This document shows, piece after piece, positions 36,327-48,373 of a stretch of 64,000 bases of DNA. Each line of letters begins with the position of its first letter. Positions within the stretch are counted from its first letter, which is position 1. The stretch comes from Saccharum officinarum (lineage: Eukaryota > Streptophyta > Magnoliopsida > Poales > Poaceae): assembly GCA_020631735.1 (NCBI GenBank), contig CM036170.1:70013737-70077736 (forward strand), in the 5' to 3' direction. The position numbers and the translations under genes are program-made. The notes beneath the pieces are model-generated. The model saw only the letters and a list, made by a program, of their open reading frames with translations. It was not told the origin of the DNA and made no database searches.

Positions 36327-39300
36327 ATGGCGAGCTCTGGGTTCTCGTGGACGCTGCCGGACCACCCGAAGCTCCCCAAGGGGAAGCAGGTGGCTGTCGT
36401 CGTGCTGGACGGATGGGGCGAGGCCAACCCCGACCAGTACAACTGCATCCATGTCGCTCAGACTCCTGTCATGGACTCGCTAAAGAATGTGTGTATGCTT
36501 TCCTTTACACCTGCCCTTCTGTTTTACCCTGTATCGCAAAGTCATCGTGGGATTGTATATTTTTTCTTGGTTCTGATTGTTGCTAAGTATGCACTAGTCA
36601 CATTATTATCGGGAGCCTAATTCTTAGCTCCAGTTCAGTGATGACGGATCTAATTTGAATTGATATTGATATGTAATGGCTTTTAGATTTTATAGAATCT
36701 TGATTAAGGTTAAGTTCCTACAGATTCAGGTTAAATGCTTGTTCCATACCAATAGTCACTGTTATGCATATGGGCCTCTGAGCCAAGCAGTGGATGCTGA
36801 GTTTTTCAAATGGTTATGTCCTGAGGTTACTAATGCTTTCAAAGTGAATCCATTCAATTGCTTGTTTGACCATAGTCTCATACTTGGTGTTAATGAAACA
36901 TAACAAGCTCGAAACCTCTGCTTCTTTCTCTTGGATGAAGATTGTTCTGTCAGCATAATTTGATTTACAGGTATACTGTCTCCATGCTTTTACTCACCCT
37001 TTTGTGAAATATATATATTAGGGTGCTCCTGAGAAATGGAGACTAGTGAAGGCTCATGGAACAGCTGTGGGTCTCCCATCTGATGATGACATGGGCAACA
37101 GTGAAGTTGGCCACAATGCACTTGGTGCTGGTCGGATTTTCGCCCAAGGGTATGTTAGATATTTATTTATTTTTGGAAACATGTTTTTTTTGTTGTAATA
37201 ACTAATGCGCTGTGGCTTCAATATTGCATTTGAACATGAATGCCCACAGCTATGTTTTTTCTATACAGGCCAAACCTCCACGTGAGATAGGCATGTATAT
37301 GCTAACAAATAATTTTGTCCATATAAGATTCAAAATCTTTGAAGCTTGGAACAGTACAAAGTATTTGCTTTATGACGAGAATAGAGCCTGTAACTCTGTA
37401 TTCTTATTGTCATAGTTTCATTGACACATCAATGATTTTATTAATTTTGTTGCTTTTAGTAATTGCTGAACTAGGACACCTCTCTTGCATGTGCTGATTT
37501 GTTTCTCACTACTGCGGTGTACTTTTTGGCTCAACATTTGAATTCATATGCAATCAAGAACTTGATCTTAGTGTGCTATTTTGTCTGACATGTCAGTCTT
37601 AAATAAAACCTTTAGTCCTTAAGAGTTCATACTAGATGTTCTATGATCTGAGTGCTGCATTCTTTCTGCCTATAGTGCTAAGCTTGTCGATAGTGCTCTT
37701 GCCTCCGGAAAGATTTATAATGGAGATGGGTTCAACTACATCAAAGAATCTTTTGAAAGTGGTACTCTTCACCTTATTGGGTTGTTGAGTGATGGTGGTG
37801 TCCACTCTCGTCTTGACCAACTGCAGGTTTGCTAATAATCTTTCTTCAATTTGTCTTACTTAAGTTACAAGTTTATCACAAGATTTACTTTTTTTTTTTG
37901 GCTCTATCCAGTTACTTCTGAAAGGTGCCAGTGAGAGGGGAGCAAAAAAAATCCGTGTGCACATCCTTACCGATGGGCGTGATGTTTTGGATGGCAGCAG
38001 TGTTGGTTTCGTGGAGACCCTAGAGAATGATCTTTCGGAGCTTCGAGGGAAGGGTATTGATGCACAAATTGCATCTGGTGGTGGAAGGATGTATGTTACC
38101 ATGGACCGTTATGAGGTGAATGTTTTTTGTGGTATTCAAGCATTGTCTGACACCTTTGTCGTATTCAAGCATCAGTGTTCATTGTTAACACCTAGGCTTA
38201 CAGTTTTGTTTTGTTTAATACCTTCCAGAATGACTGGGATGTGGTTAAACGTGGCTGGGATGCCCAGGTGCTTGGAGAAGCACCCTACAAATTCAAAAGT
38301 GCACTTGAGGCTGTGAAAACACTGAGAGCACAGCCCAATGCTAATGATCAGTACTTGCCCCCATTTGTGATAGTCGATGACAGTGGCAATGCTGTTGGGC
38401 CTGTATTAGATGGTGATGCAGTTGTCACTCTCAACTTCCGAGCTGATCGCATGGTTATGCTTGCCAAAGCACTAGAGTACGCAGATTTTGACAAATTTGA
38501 CCGTGTTCGTGTCCCCAAAATCCGATATGCTGGGATGCTTCAGTATGATGGTGAGTTGAAGCTTCCAAGCCGTTACCTTGTTTCCCCACCAGAGATAGAT
38601 AGAACATCTGGGGAGTACTTGGTGAAGAATGGCATCCGCACCTTTGCTTGCAGGCAAGTACTATCTATCTTTCAGCCTTTCTCATGATACTTATTTTTTT
38701 TTGTTTACTTCAATATTGTAAACCACTTAGTTTTTCTGAGTCATCTAAGTCCGCATGGTTCATTTATTTTGAATCAACATTATCAAGTGTACTTTGTACA
38801 ATCTTGTACATAGCTGTGAGGGGCACTTGCCTTCTGGAAAGATATTGTCGCGAGTTATCTCCATTACCTTATAGTGCATCTCACCTTAACAGTTTTTCTA
38901 GGGTAACCTTCTAGCTGCAGGACTATGCTGACACTGTGCTAACTTAGGCTGATATTTGGTTGCATTGTTCTATCCATGATTTGCACTGTAATACTGTATA
39001 TTAGGGCTGCATAATGTTATTTTTGGATTTATTCATTGATGTATCATCCTTGTGCTTGCAACGCATGTTCTACATTTTGCCTTTTCTTTTTTTACTTATG
39101 TGGCAACATTGGTTTGTCTGACAGTGAGACGGTGAAATTTGGCCATGTCACATTTTTCTGGAACGGCAACCGTTCAGGATACTTTGATGAAACCAAGGAA
39201 GAGTATGTAGAAGTTCCTAGTGACAGTGGTATTACATTCAATGTTGCACCCAAGATGAAGGCACTTGAAATTGCCGAGAAAGCCAGGGACGCTCTCCTAA

Positions 39301-40075
39301 GTGGAAAGTTTGACCAGGTAAATAGTTCTGAAATTTCTATTAGATGAGTCTTTCGCTTTCCCTGTTGCTTAGCATATTGTTGTTACAGGTACGTGTCAAC
39401 CTGCCAAATGGTGACATGGTTGGTCACACTGGTGATATTGAGGCCACCGTTGTTGCTTGCAAGGCAGCTGATGAAGCTGTTAAGGTGAGAGCATCAATAA
39501 AAGTTCGCTTACATGTTGTGTTTTGTCTTCATAATCTGCATTGAAAGTTCGCTTATTACAGTAGCAGACTTTATAGGCCTTTGCCTATTTTAACCAAATG
39601 CTGCCCTTCTTAGGCCTTTGCCTATTTTAACCAAATGCATGCCCCTCTGAACAGATTATTTTGGATGCTGTCGAGCAAGTTGGTGGTATTTACCTTGTTA
39701 CTGCCGATCATGGCAATGCAGAGGATATGGTGAAAAGGAACAAAGCTGGCAAGCCGTTGCTCGACAAGAATGGCGGTATCCAGATTCTAACCTCGCATAC
39801 CCTTCAGCCGGTGAGTGCAATGCCTTTTGACCCCATGTCTTTGGTTGTCTCCCAGTAAAAGCATACCCATGTTGATTGCTTTGGATGTTAATGCCTCTGT
39901 AAAACTTGCAGGTCCCGGTTGCCATTGGAGGCCCAGGTCTTCACCCTGGAGTGAAATTCCGGAACGACATTGAAACCCCGGGCTGGCCAACGTAGCCGCA
40001 ACTGTGATGAACCTCCATGGATTTCAGGCCCCTGCAGACTACGAGCAAACCCTGATTGAAGTGGCTGACAACTAA
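36327..40075 (+). CDS. iPGAM: 2,3-bisphosphoglycerate-independent phosphoglycerate mutase, frameshift in last exon
   Basis: Exons are 36327-36488, 37022-37149, 37676-37826, 37912-38115, 38229-38653, 39125-39317, 39389-39484, 39655-39810 and 39912 onward. The enzyme interconverts 3- and 2-phosphoglycerate in cytosolic glycolysis using metal ions. Visible motifs are VVVLDGWGE (metal Asp), [15 protein letters not shown] (catalytic Ser), [37 protein letters not shown] and [10 protein letters not shown] (metal ligands). Eight exons read cleanly. In exon 9 one base is missing within CCCCGGGCTGGCC (about 39982), so the frame meets TAG at 39993-39995, giving 532 aa. One extra base would continue to TAA at 40073-40075, and the count (1679 nt plus 1) equals the usual 559 aa. 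Intron 5 has a GC donor. Either a mutation or a sequencing error causes the shift. Confidence 0.93.
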
Positions 40076-40847
40076 ATACTGGCCAGCTATGTCCAATTTT
40101 GGTTCTATAGTTGAGAATGGATATGGCCATGTCAGTGAATAATTTCTGTTTGCAAGCACGTTGCTCAAACTCACCAAAACATTGAGAGACGCCTTTTGAC
40201 TTGCATTTAGATGCTCTATTTATACCGTTGACAATTGTATACTGTATCTGAGGCCGCAAACTTTGTCAGTCTAAAATTGCTCGAGGTTATACTGTTTGTG
40301 TGAGTCATCGCTAGTGATTACCTTCTGGCCTCACGCATTGACGCATGAGTTGTGTTCACCTGCTGAGAATGGTCTCATGGTACTAGTACTACGATAATAA
40401 TAGAATACTGAGATGGCGAGCTGTCAGCTTCAGATAGCATCTCACTATCGAGCGAACTAACTAGGGCATTTTGATGATATCCATGGTTTAAGATCTGTTC
40501 TGGATTGCTGAATTTATCCATACATGTTTGGCTTATCTTTGAATAACTGAAATTAATGACATACCGGGAGGTGCTGGACGGAGGGGCGCGCGGAGGGAGT
40601 TGGCTTTGGGGAGGGCGCGGCGTCGGCGGCGGCCCGTGGCCGAGCGCATTCCCGGGCGCGGCCCAGGCGCGAGCGGCGGCGGGATGCGCGCGTCGTCCGG
40701 GGGTACAAGAGGATACTCGAGCTCGCGTGCCGTTGGACTGCGAGCGACGGATAAGGTATAGGAAAAAGAAAAGAAAAAGGGGGAAAAAGAAAAAATAATA
40801 AGGATAGTGTGGGCGTTTTACCTTTTTGACTGTCCTCAGGAGCACCT
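40076..40847. other. 3' flank of the mutase gene and a GC-rich patch
   Basis: The likely 3' UTR runs to about 40290. 40556-40740 is an isolated GC-rich patch with no recognisable product. An A-rich tract follows at 40760-40800. Confidence 0.4.
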
Positions 40848-41180
40848 TTTTTTTTTGAAATTGTCGGACCTTTTATTATTCATCCGACCCAGCAAAATCG
40901 CTGGTCATCAAATCCTCCAACGTGGGAGGAACCCCCTCCAAGCGTTATAACAACCACTTGGAAGATTACAGTCGAGAGCCGATAAAGAATGAGCGACCTT
41001 GTTACAATCGCGCTTACAAACCGAAACAAGACACGTGGGAAATTCATCACTAATAATATGTTTGATCTTTGTGACTATGCCACCGATAGACGCCAACCTG
41101 TAATCGTTAGTTTTGATCGCATCCTTCACCAGCGATGCATCCACCTCCAAATTGAGCCTTGTGATTCCTAGGCTGACGGG
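40848..41180 (-). pseudogene. LINE 3' end: RNase H-like (RVT_3) remnant
   Basis: The minus strand encodes LNLEVDASLVKDAIKTND, then a stretch ending CNKVAHSLSALDCNLP. That is the classic close of the RNase H domain in plant LINEs (NKVAHSLA). A T-run at 40849-40857 would be the poly-A tail on the minus strand. The fragment is 5'-truncated. Confidence 0.7.
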
Positions 41181-43165
41181 CGCCTGGAGCCCCTTTTTGC
41201 TAGGTATAAAAACATTCTTAGCTCTACGAATGAAGTTGTTCCGCTAGGTGAAGTTAGAAAAACTACTCCACCGCTGAAGCAGAGCTGTACTAACAGGTCC
41301 TTGGAGGCCCATAAGGTAGACCTAATCATTAGGTCAGGTAAAATCCACGATGTGGCTGAATTGTTATAAATGCTAGTGCTGGCCTGAGAGACAACAGCTT
41401 GAGCTGTGACGGACCCAAGGGTCCCAAGCTAGTGCTGGCCGCTCAAATGAACTGCCCCTTGGACACCTCAAGTGGTAAGCTGCAGTCATGTGGCGTGCGC
41501 ATGCATGCAGACTGCACCGTCGGTCGATCCTCAGTCCTCACCTAACCATGTTAAGAAAGAGGCCCTCCTAATGAAAAACGGGTTGAACACCCGATCGAAA
41601 AAAAATGTTGAGAAAGAGCCGGATCTCCTTCATTTTCATCAGAGTATACTGTATAATATAGCAGGTCAGACGAACACACATCGTTTCTTGACTTTCAAAG
41701 TGCTACAATCCATGAGACCATGACCATAATAAGACCATAAAAAATGTTGGAAATGTGAGGAGCCTCTGAAGAACCCGGTAGAAGCCAGACCTGATGACCT
41801 CCTGTGACCGTGATCGTATCATATCATATCACATGAAAGTCAGCCTTTTCTTTTCTTTGTTAGAAGGAGAAAGCTAATGCTGTGTACGTACCTGTTCGTC
41901 TTCCTGAAGTCTGTAGACTGCATTACTCATCACTTCCCTCTTGTCTGAAGCAGAGCAGCGTGCGTGCATGCTTCATGCATTCATCATTTATGCTCGTTAC
42001 CTTCAAAAGTCAGACGATTTCACTGGTAGTTTATGCGCACCGGGAGTGGGTAAATCTGTGCGATGCTTTCATCAGCAGTCTTGGAGTGACACTGACGAAG
42101 GAAATTCGCAGTAATCAAATCGGAGGTGGCCGGCACGCGTACGTCGTCGCCGCCCCTGCCCGCCCGTGGAAGCAAACCGCCGTGACTCGCTGCTTTGCTG
42201 GGCGCTTTCGTGCGGCGACAGCGACGCCTTGCTTGGCCGCACGCACGTGGACGCTTGCCTTGCCCGCGCCGGCCAGCGGCCAGTGCCGCAATGAGTCACC
42301 CATCTCGGGGGAAAATCTCGAGTGCTTTTCGACTCGGCTGCTGTTGCTTGCTCTGTCCCCTGTGTCTAAACCTGGAACAGGATTAGAATCCGTGTCCGAT
42401 TAATCCAGTCTAGAAGAGTCCAAATAAAATGAGGTACATATCCGATCCAATCCACTGTCACACGCAGAATATCCAGTCCAGTCCAGTCCGCTACCACACC
42501 AATCCAGTCCAATCCAATCATCCAATCAGCAATCGAGCTCCTACCACTCCGCCCGGACAAGGAGCCTTCGCCGTGCGCTACCGACTCCCATCCCTGCAGC
42601 ACTGACGGGAGGCTTCGTCGGGGCGGCGCCGATGGCTAGAAACCGCCACCCATCCATTCTCGCCGATGGCAGCGGCACGCGATGAGCTTCTTCCGGCTGC
42701 TCCCATCGTCCGCTGCCACCGGCGGCGGCGGCGTGCTCCGCTTCAGCATGCGCGTGGAGATCTGCTTCGCCAGCGCATGCCACATCCACGCCTTTGCCAT
42801 GCGCACCGCGAGGTCCGTGCCCGCCGTGGCGGCGCCATTATTCCTCCTCCTGTCCGTGCCGCCGCTTATCGGTGGGAGGTGCTTCAGCTCCCGCGGCGGC
42901 TTCTTGACTGCATCGCTCGACTGGACCGTCGTCGTCTCCTGTGCCGCCATGGAGAGCGGTGTCGGCGTCAGCTTCCCCATCACCGCCTTATTCGAGATGT
43001 GCGGTCGCCACAGGGAACGAGTGCGGATGTCCAGCGGATATTTGGATATGCAGGTGGTTGTATCCAATCCAATCACATACGTTTGGGTCTTGTGCAATGG
43101 ATGTTCGCATACGAACTACATCAAACCAGTTAAATCCCCAACGCGTTGAATCCATCTATACTCTG
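41181..43165. other. Intergenic with unrecognised GC-rich frames
   Basis: 42120-42300 and 42600-43000 are GC-rich. The latter is open on both strands (plus 42682-43149; minus 42636-43097), but neither frame matches a family. 42400-42540 is full of TCCAATCCA / AGTCCAGTCC simple repeats, echoed at 43055-43075. It may be captured gene sequence inside a transposon. I cannot name a gene. Confidence 0.35.
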
Positions 43166-43551
43166 TGTTATGAACGACGTATGGAATATGAAGTAAAACG
43201 AAATCAATCACAGCGGAGACACACGATTTAACGTGGAAAACCCCTCCAATGCGAAGGGGAAAAACCACGGGCACCAGCCAGCAACAATCTCACTATTTCA
43301 AGAGTTTTGGGTTACACGCCTGTGGCGGCTTACAAGAGAATCAAGTCTCCAAGAAACCCTAGCAAGGGTATATATGTACCGTACCGCGGGGGCTCCGCCC
43401 CCCGCACCCCCGTGTGTGCACGGGCGCGGCCTGATGGGCCGGCTTCAGACTCCGCTACGCTCCGGCCCAGCTTTCAGCTTCTGCGGGCCTCCGCTTCGCT
43501 CTGTCAGAAGCCCGGCCTATATCTTGCAGTGAATTTAGAACAACTCCAACA
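43166..43551 (-). mobile_element. 3' LTR of the Ty1/copia element
   Basis: Minus-strand TGTTGGAGTTGTTCTAAATT (43551) to TTCATAACA (43166) makes a 386-bp TG...CA unit. A purine-rich tract (TCTCAAGGTGGAG) sits just upstream on the minus strand. TATATATACC in the middle could be the LTR TATA box. Confidence 0.75.
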
Positions 43552-43651
43552 AAACTCCACCTTGAGACAAATTCATCTTGTATCATAAATCAACCCATCA
43601 TCCTGAACAACAAAGATAGAAAACCACTGATGCCAACAATAGTATCTTGGA

Positions 43652-44698
43652 CTATTCAATTAAACCAACTAAGCTTGAGCATAACTCAAACTTAGCAACA
43701 GGAACAGATTTTGTCATCATATCAGCAGGATTATCATGAGTATTAATCTTGCATACCTTCAGCTTACCTTCTTCAATCACATCACGCACAAAATAATACT
43801 TGATATCTATGTGCTTAGTTCTCTCATGGAACATCTGATCTTTAGTGAGGTAAATTGCACTTTGACTGTCACAGTGCAAACTTATGCAAGATTCAATTCC
43901 ACTGAGTTCAGCATACAAACCTTTCAACCATATTAATTCTTTGCACGCTTCACAAATAGCCATATATTCTGCTTCAGTAGTAGACAAAGCAACAACAGAC
44001 TGTAACATAGCCTTCCAACTCACAGCACAACTGCCAACAGTAAACACATAACCAGTAATTGATCTTCGCCTGTCCAGATCAGCAGCATAATCAGAATCAA
44101 CATAACCAATGAGACCCTTATCCGTTCTTCCAAACTTCAAACATGAATCTGCTGTGCCTCTGAGGTACCTGAAAATCCACTGAACTGCCCTCCAATGTTC
44201 TTTGCCAGGATTAGACATATATCTACTAACAAGACTCATAGCATATGACAAATCTGGACGAGAGCAAACCATGTCATACATCAAAGACCCAACAGCACTA
44301 GAATAAGAAACCCTTGACATGTACTCAATCTCTGCATCTGTACTAGGACACTGAGCAGCTGACAACTTAAAGTAAGGTGCAATAGGGGTACTAACAGCCT
44401 TAGCATTTTGCATGTTGAAACGCTGAAGAACTTTCTTGATATAATTTTGTTGACTAAGAAATAGCAAACCAGATTTTCTGTCTCTACTAATTTTTATACC
44501 AAGAATTTTCTTAGCACTACCAAGATCTTTCATATCAAACTCACTACTTAACAACTTCTTTAACTTAGTGATTTCAATCTTGCTCTTGGCAGCAATCAGC
44601 ATATCATCAACATATAACAGCAAATATATAAGTGATCCATTAACATGCTTGATGTAAACACAACTATCATATCTAGATCTTTTGAAACTGTTCCGCAC
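43652..44698 (-). pseudogene. Ty1/copia polyprotein C-terminus: RT second half and RNase H
   Basis: One unbroken frame of 348 codons. [14 protein letters not shown] carries the YVDD catalytic box of copia reverse transcriptase. [33 protein letters not shown] and [15 protein letters not shown] follow. [20 protein letters not shown] and SKDQ-type RNase H landmarks ([39 protein letters not shown]) complete it. Gag, integrase and the first half of RT are absent and no 5' LTR was seen, so the element is 5'-truncated at 44698. The remaining frame has no stops, so it is fairly young. Confidence 0.93.
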
Positions 44699-44786
44699 AA
44701 CTGTTCCGCGACACGTACGTTAGGTAGGTAGAGCAATGAAAGGTGTGCAACTAACTATTCATGCAGTGATCAGGTCGTTAGGATTC

Positions 44787-45031
44787 AGGCCCCGTTTAGT
44801 TGTGAAAATTTTTGGAGAAAAATTCCTGTAGCACTTTTCGTTGTTATTTGGCAAAATTTGTCTAACCATGGACTAACTAGGCTCAAAAGATTCGTCTCGA
44901 CATTTACAGACAAACTGTGCAATTAGTTATTTTTTACATATATTTAATATTTTATGCATACGTCCAAAGATTCGATGTGATAGTTACTGTACAATTTTTT
45001 TTTTCTCTCTTTAGGCATCTAAACACGGCCT
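44787..45031. mobile_element. Common grass MITE (copy 2 of 4)
   Basis: It begins GGCCCCGTTTAGTTGTGAAA and ends CATCTAAACACGGCC, so the outer bases are inverted. It contains GGACTAACTAGGCTCAAAAG, ATTCGTCTCG and AAGATTCGATGTGAT, diagnostic of this family. No coding capacity. Confidence 0.75.
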
Positions 45032-45446
45032 CAGGATCGCTCCATGCCAGTGAACGAATTGAAGTGGGGGGCGGACCGAGTAGGATGGTGACTGGTGAGA
45101 GTTACAGTACCTGGTAATACTTAAACACGCTGAGGTGGACCGAGTAGGACTAGGACCCCAGCTTGGTACGCTGGTAAGTAGATGAGAATTAATAGTGGCT
45201 GCCAAGTTTGCCGAGAATGACGAGCCATTGTCATCATCAGGCATCCCGATCAGGCTTTACTGTTAATATATGGGAATCCGGATTTGGCCCGGAAGGCTTT
45301 ATTCAATTTGTGATGGCTACCTCTGAAGTCCGAACGAATGAAAGAAAAGAAAGAAACATCGTGGTGGCTGCGTCATCTGATGGAGACACAGGCGCCTACC
45401 ATCATTCCACGCGTAACAAGGGTTTCGCTGACTCGGTTCCAGCAAC

Positions 45447-45712
45447 AAGAGGCGGAGCCAGCAATTTTGAACGAGGAGATCAGACAAATGTGATCGTATT
45501 TTTTAGTATAATAAAATATACATAATTAAGTATTTCAACAACTTTTCAAAAAAATACACTATTTCTATCTAAAATCATGATATTTTAACAAAAAAAAGGT
45601 AAAACTGATATTTTTTGTGCTATAAATACCAAGATTTAGATAGTTATTTAAATAAATCTACTGTGCTTGAGGTGCCATGGCCTCTGCTAGCCCCCTCCTG
45701 GGTCCGCCTCTG
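45447..45712. mobile_element. hAT-type MITE, 266 bp, with 8-bp target duplication
   Basis: Ends are AAGAGGCGGAGCCAG and, reversed from the right, CAGAGGCGGACCCAG. CCAGCAAC flanks both sides (45439-45446 and 45713-45720). An 8-bp duplication with CAGAG-type ends is typical of hAT elements. The interior is AT-rich and non-coding. Confidence 0.75.
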
Positions 45713-47172
45713 CCAGCAACACCGAGTCGATCCACTTCCCTGAGTTAATAGCTTCTTGGAATTAATGTCAAAGCATCGCTTATTCGCTTAACCGATTCTC
45801 CACTCTAGCCGCCCAAGAGCTGCTCTTCCAATCACTCGTACATTGCAAAGGGAACTTGAGTTCTTGTTACATGAAAGCTACGACTCGCACGCAGGTTCAG
45901 AAGCCTGCGGTCGAAGTCGAAGCCTAGCTCTTTGCATGGTTGGTCGAACAGTGGAGGTGCCCCACATCGACGTCCAAGCCAGGATGATGGTGCCGGAGGA
46001 AGCATCCCGGGAAAAGGCTCTCTTTTTTTAGCCTGGCCTGAGAATCGCATCGAAGTGTTCCCACCAGCTGGAATAATCTACTTTTTTGGTGAATTCACAC
46101 CGTCTGAAAATATCTACTAGCTACTGATAAATATAAGCTCATCTATGTTCGTCCCAAGTCAGAATTTAGACGGTCAATTTTGATTAAAAAATCGTCTTAA
46201 CGAAATAGTTATACACCCTATGTCCTAAAATAAATAACTTCATAATATTCAAAATTTATCCAAAAAATAACATTCTACAAAAATATGGGACAATGCCTCT
46301 GATTGTAGAAGCTAATTACAGGTGCATGCAAACGATACTAAATCTAACTATCTAAGAGATATCTTTGGAGAAAGGAAAGGAGATGAAGGTGCATGCGTCT
46401 TTGTCAATGTCTTTAATTTATATGAAAATTTCCGAAAATGTATGCAATAAAACAATAGCATACAAAAGAAATCTAGCAATGTCAATTTTGTATTGTCAAT
46501 TATGTTAAACTTTAGATTTTAATAGTTGGATAAATTTGATTAAGGACAAATAGATGAACTTATATTTCCTATTAAAAAATCGAATAGAATACTTTGCTCA
46601 CTCTCGCTGTCTCGCGACAACCGCTTCACTTTAAGTGCCCACATCTTTGTCATGGCCTACCATAAAAGGTACAAAAGGTCCGGACAAATCACACCTCCAT
46701 GTGAAACTCTAAAAATTTGCACGTTGAGGTTTGGTGTAAACAGGAATGAAGCTTTGAGCCAGTTTTAATTAGCTGTCTTGAGCTGGTTGATTCAAACCTG
46801 CCAAAAACGAAAGTTTGAGATTAAAAAAGTCATCACATGTGTCTCGAATGTCGAGAGATGTGTCATTTATTATTAAAACAATAGCTTCCTTAAATTTTAA
46901 AATAAATTCAGAAAATGAGATCTATGTCAAATCGGATTTCATATGTAGGTCAGTTTCACTATACGTTGAGCTAATCTTAATTTGCTACAATTAACATGCT
47001 GAGAGCAAATATCTCTTAATACGTTATTGATTTCCCAACTATTGTTGACATATTCTAAGATAATTTAATGACCTCAGCTTCCTTTCAAGGACTTATTTCA
47101 AATCGTAATATGCCTCGTGAAGAAAAAATGTACACTGTATAAATAAATAAAAATAACTATATGGCGACGACT
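45713..47172. other. AT-rich intergenic stretch
   Basis: A frame at 45843-46120 is short and unrecognised. The rest is AT-rich with worn DNA-element remnants (for example CCTATGTCCTAAAATAAATA near 46220). No gene. Confidence 0.4.
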
Positions 47173-47713
47173 CAGGGTGGGCGTTCGGTTCTCAGTTCGG
47201 TTCCCTCGGTTATCGATGAAATTCAGTTCTTAGAAAATAGGAACCGATCGGTTCTAAAAAAATTTAGGAACCAAGCATTTCGGTTCTCGGTTATTTCAGT
47301 TCGGTTCCAGTTCTAACCGAACTAATCGAATTTTTTCATAAGACCTCAAGACAACAATAAATATACGTGTTCTAAGGTAAATTTATGCAACACTATATTC
47401 TTTTTTAATAATAATAATGTATAAGAAAACAATAGCAATATAGTAACACAAATATATAGCAGTTCAAATATAAAACACTACACATAAACCAAACATAATC
47501 TTACAAAATACGAGTAAGTGAAGTATAATTCATGTAATTCGGTTTTTTCGGTTAATTCGGTTAACCGAGAGTAGAAACTGAATTTTCTTCGGTTATTTTG
47601 GTTCCTCAATATCAGGAACCGAATTTTTCGATTTCGGTTTTTTTCAATTTCGGTTCTAGTTCATTTGGTTTGGTTTTCGGTTCTCAATTCTCGATTAAAT
47701 TTGCCCCAGGCTA
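47173..47713. mobile_element. hAT-like non-autonomous element, 541 bp, rich in CGGTT motifs
   Basis: The left end CAGGGTGGGC and the reversed right end CTAGCCTGGGGC are similar. GCGACGACT (9 bp, 47164-47172 and 47714-47722) is repeated at both borders. This is consistent with an 8-bp hAT duplication plus one matching base. Both subterminal thirds are packed with TTCGGTT/CGGTTC and some reverse copies, as expected for transposase-binding sites. It encodes nothing. Confidence 0.65.
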
Positions 47714-47814
47714 GCGACGACTAAAGGTTGCCGTGATCCAAACACTTCCCAACCATCCCTTCCATCTTTAGGTTGCATCAGCGACTTTGCATATACTATA
47801 AACTGTGGTCTGGT

Positions 47815-48060
47815 TTAGATACCCAAATTCACCCCTAAATTTTACTATGCAAAAATAAGATTCCTCGTCACATCAAAATGTCGGCATATGCATGGAGTAC
47901 TAAATGTAGATGAAATCAAAAACTAACTGTACAGTTTTGTTGTACTTTACGAGACGAACAATTTAAGCCTAATTAATCAATATTTAGACAATTATTAGCA
48001 AATAAAAAACAAAAGTGCTACAGTGCTGCAGTGTTGCAACACCACAGCCGATGCTTCTGA
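47815..48060. mobile_element. Common grass MITE (copy 3 of 4)
   Basis: GGTTTAGATACCCAAATTCA, CATGGAGTACTAAATGTAGA, TACGAGACGAACAATTTAAG and CCTAATTAATC are recognisable but diverged parts of the same family as 5403 and 44787. It lies just upstream of the PILS promoter. The ends are approximate. Confidence 0.55.
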
Positions 48061-48366
48061 CATGGTCTAAAGAAAAGGAAAATTAGCTGCGAAAAGCAAA
48101 GGGAGTAGTCGTCTAATAAATAAATAAACAAAAAAACTGGTAAAGAAAAAGGGAAATAAACCTAGCAGGTGAAATGAATCCGCCACATGGCAAGCCGGCG
48201 GCGGGGCCCGGCCGCCATCCAATGCGCCGCAGTCCACAGGCAGCACGCCAGCACGGAGCAGCGAGGCTGGGCGGCGTACGGACTCGGAACGAGCTCATGC
48301 GCAGCGGCGCGCTCGCAATTCCTCGTGCGCCTGACCCGTCCCCTCCGCTACGGATTCCAAAGCGGA

Positions 48367-48373
48367 TATAAAA
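48367..48373 (+). promoter_or_regulatory. TATA box of the PILS gene
   Basis: TATAAAA sits in GCGGATATAAAACGCGCG. It is followed by a C-rich start region and a GC-rich leader without any ATG up to a strong donor at 48692 (GCG|GTGAGTTG). Confidence 0.6.

Noticed and set aside
42636..43149. Opposed 150-codon frames that could be a gene
   Set aside because: Neither strand matches a known protein. Flanks are simple repeats and a retrotransposon. Left as unrecognised sequence.
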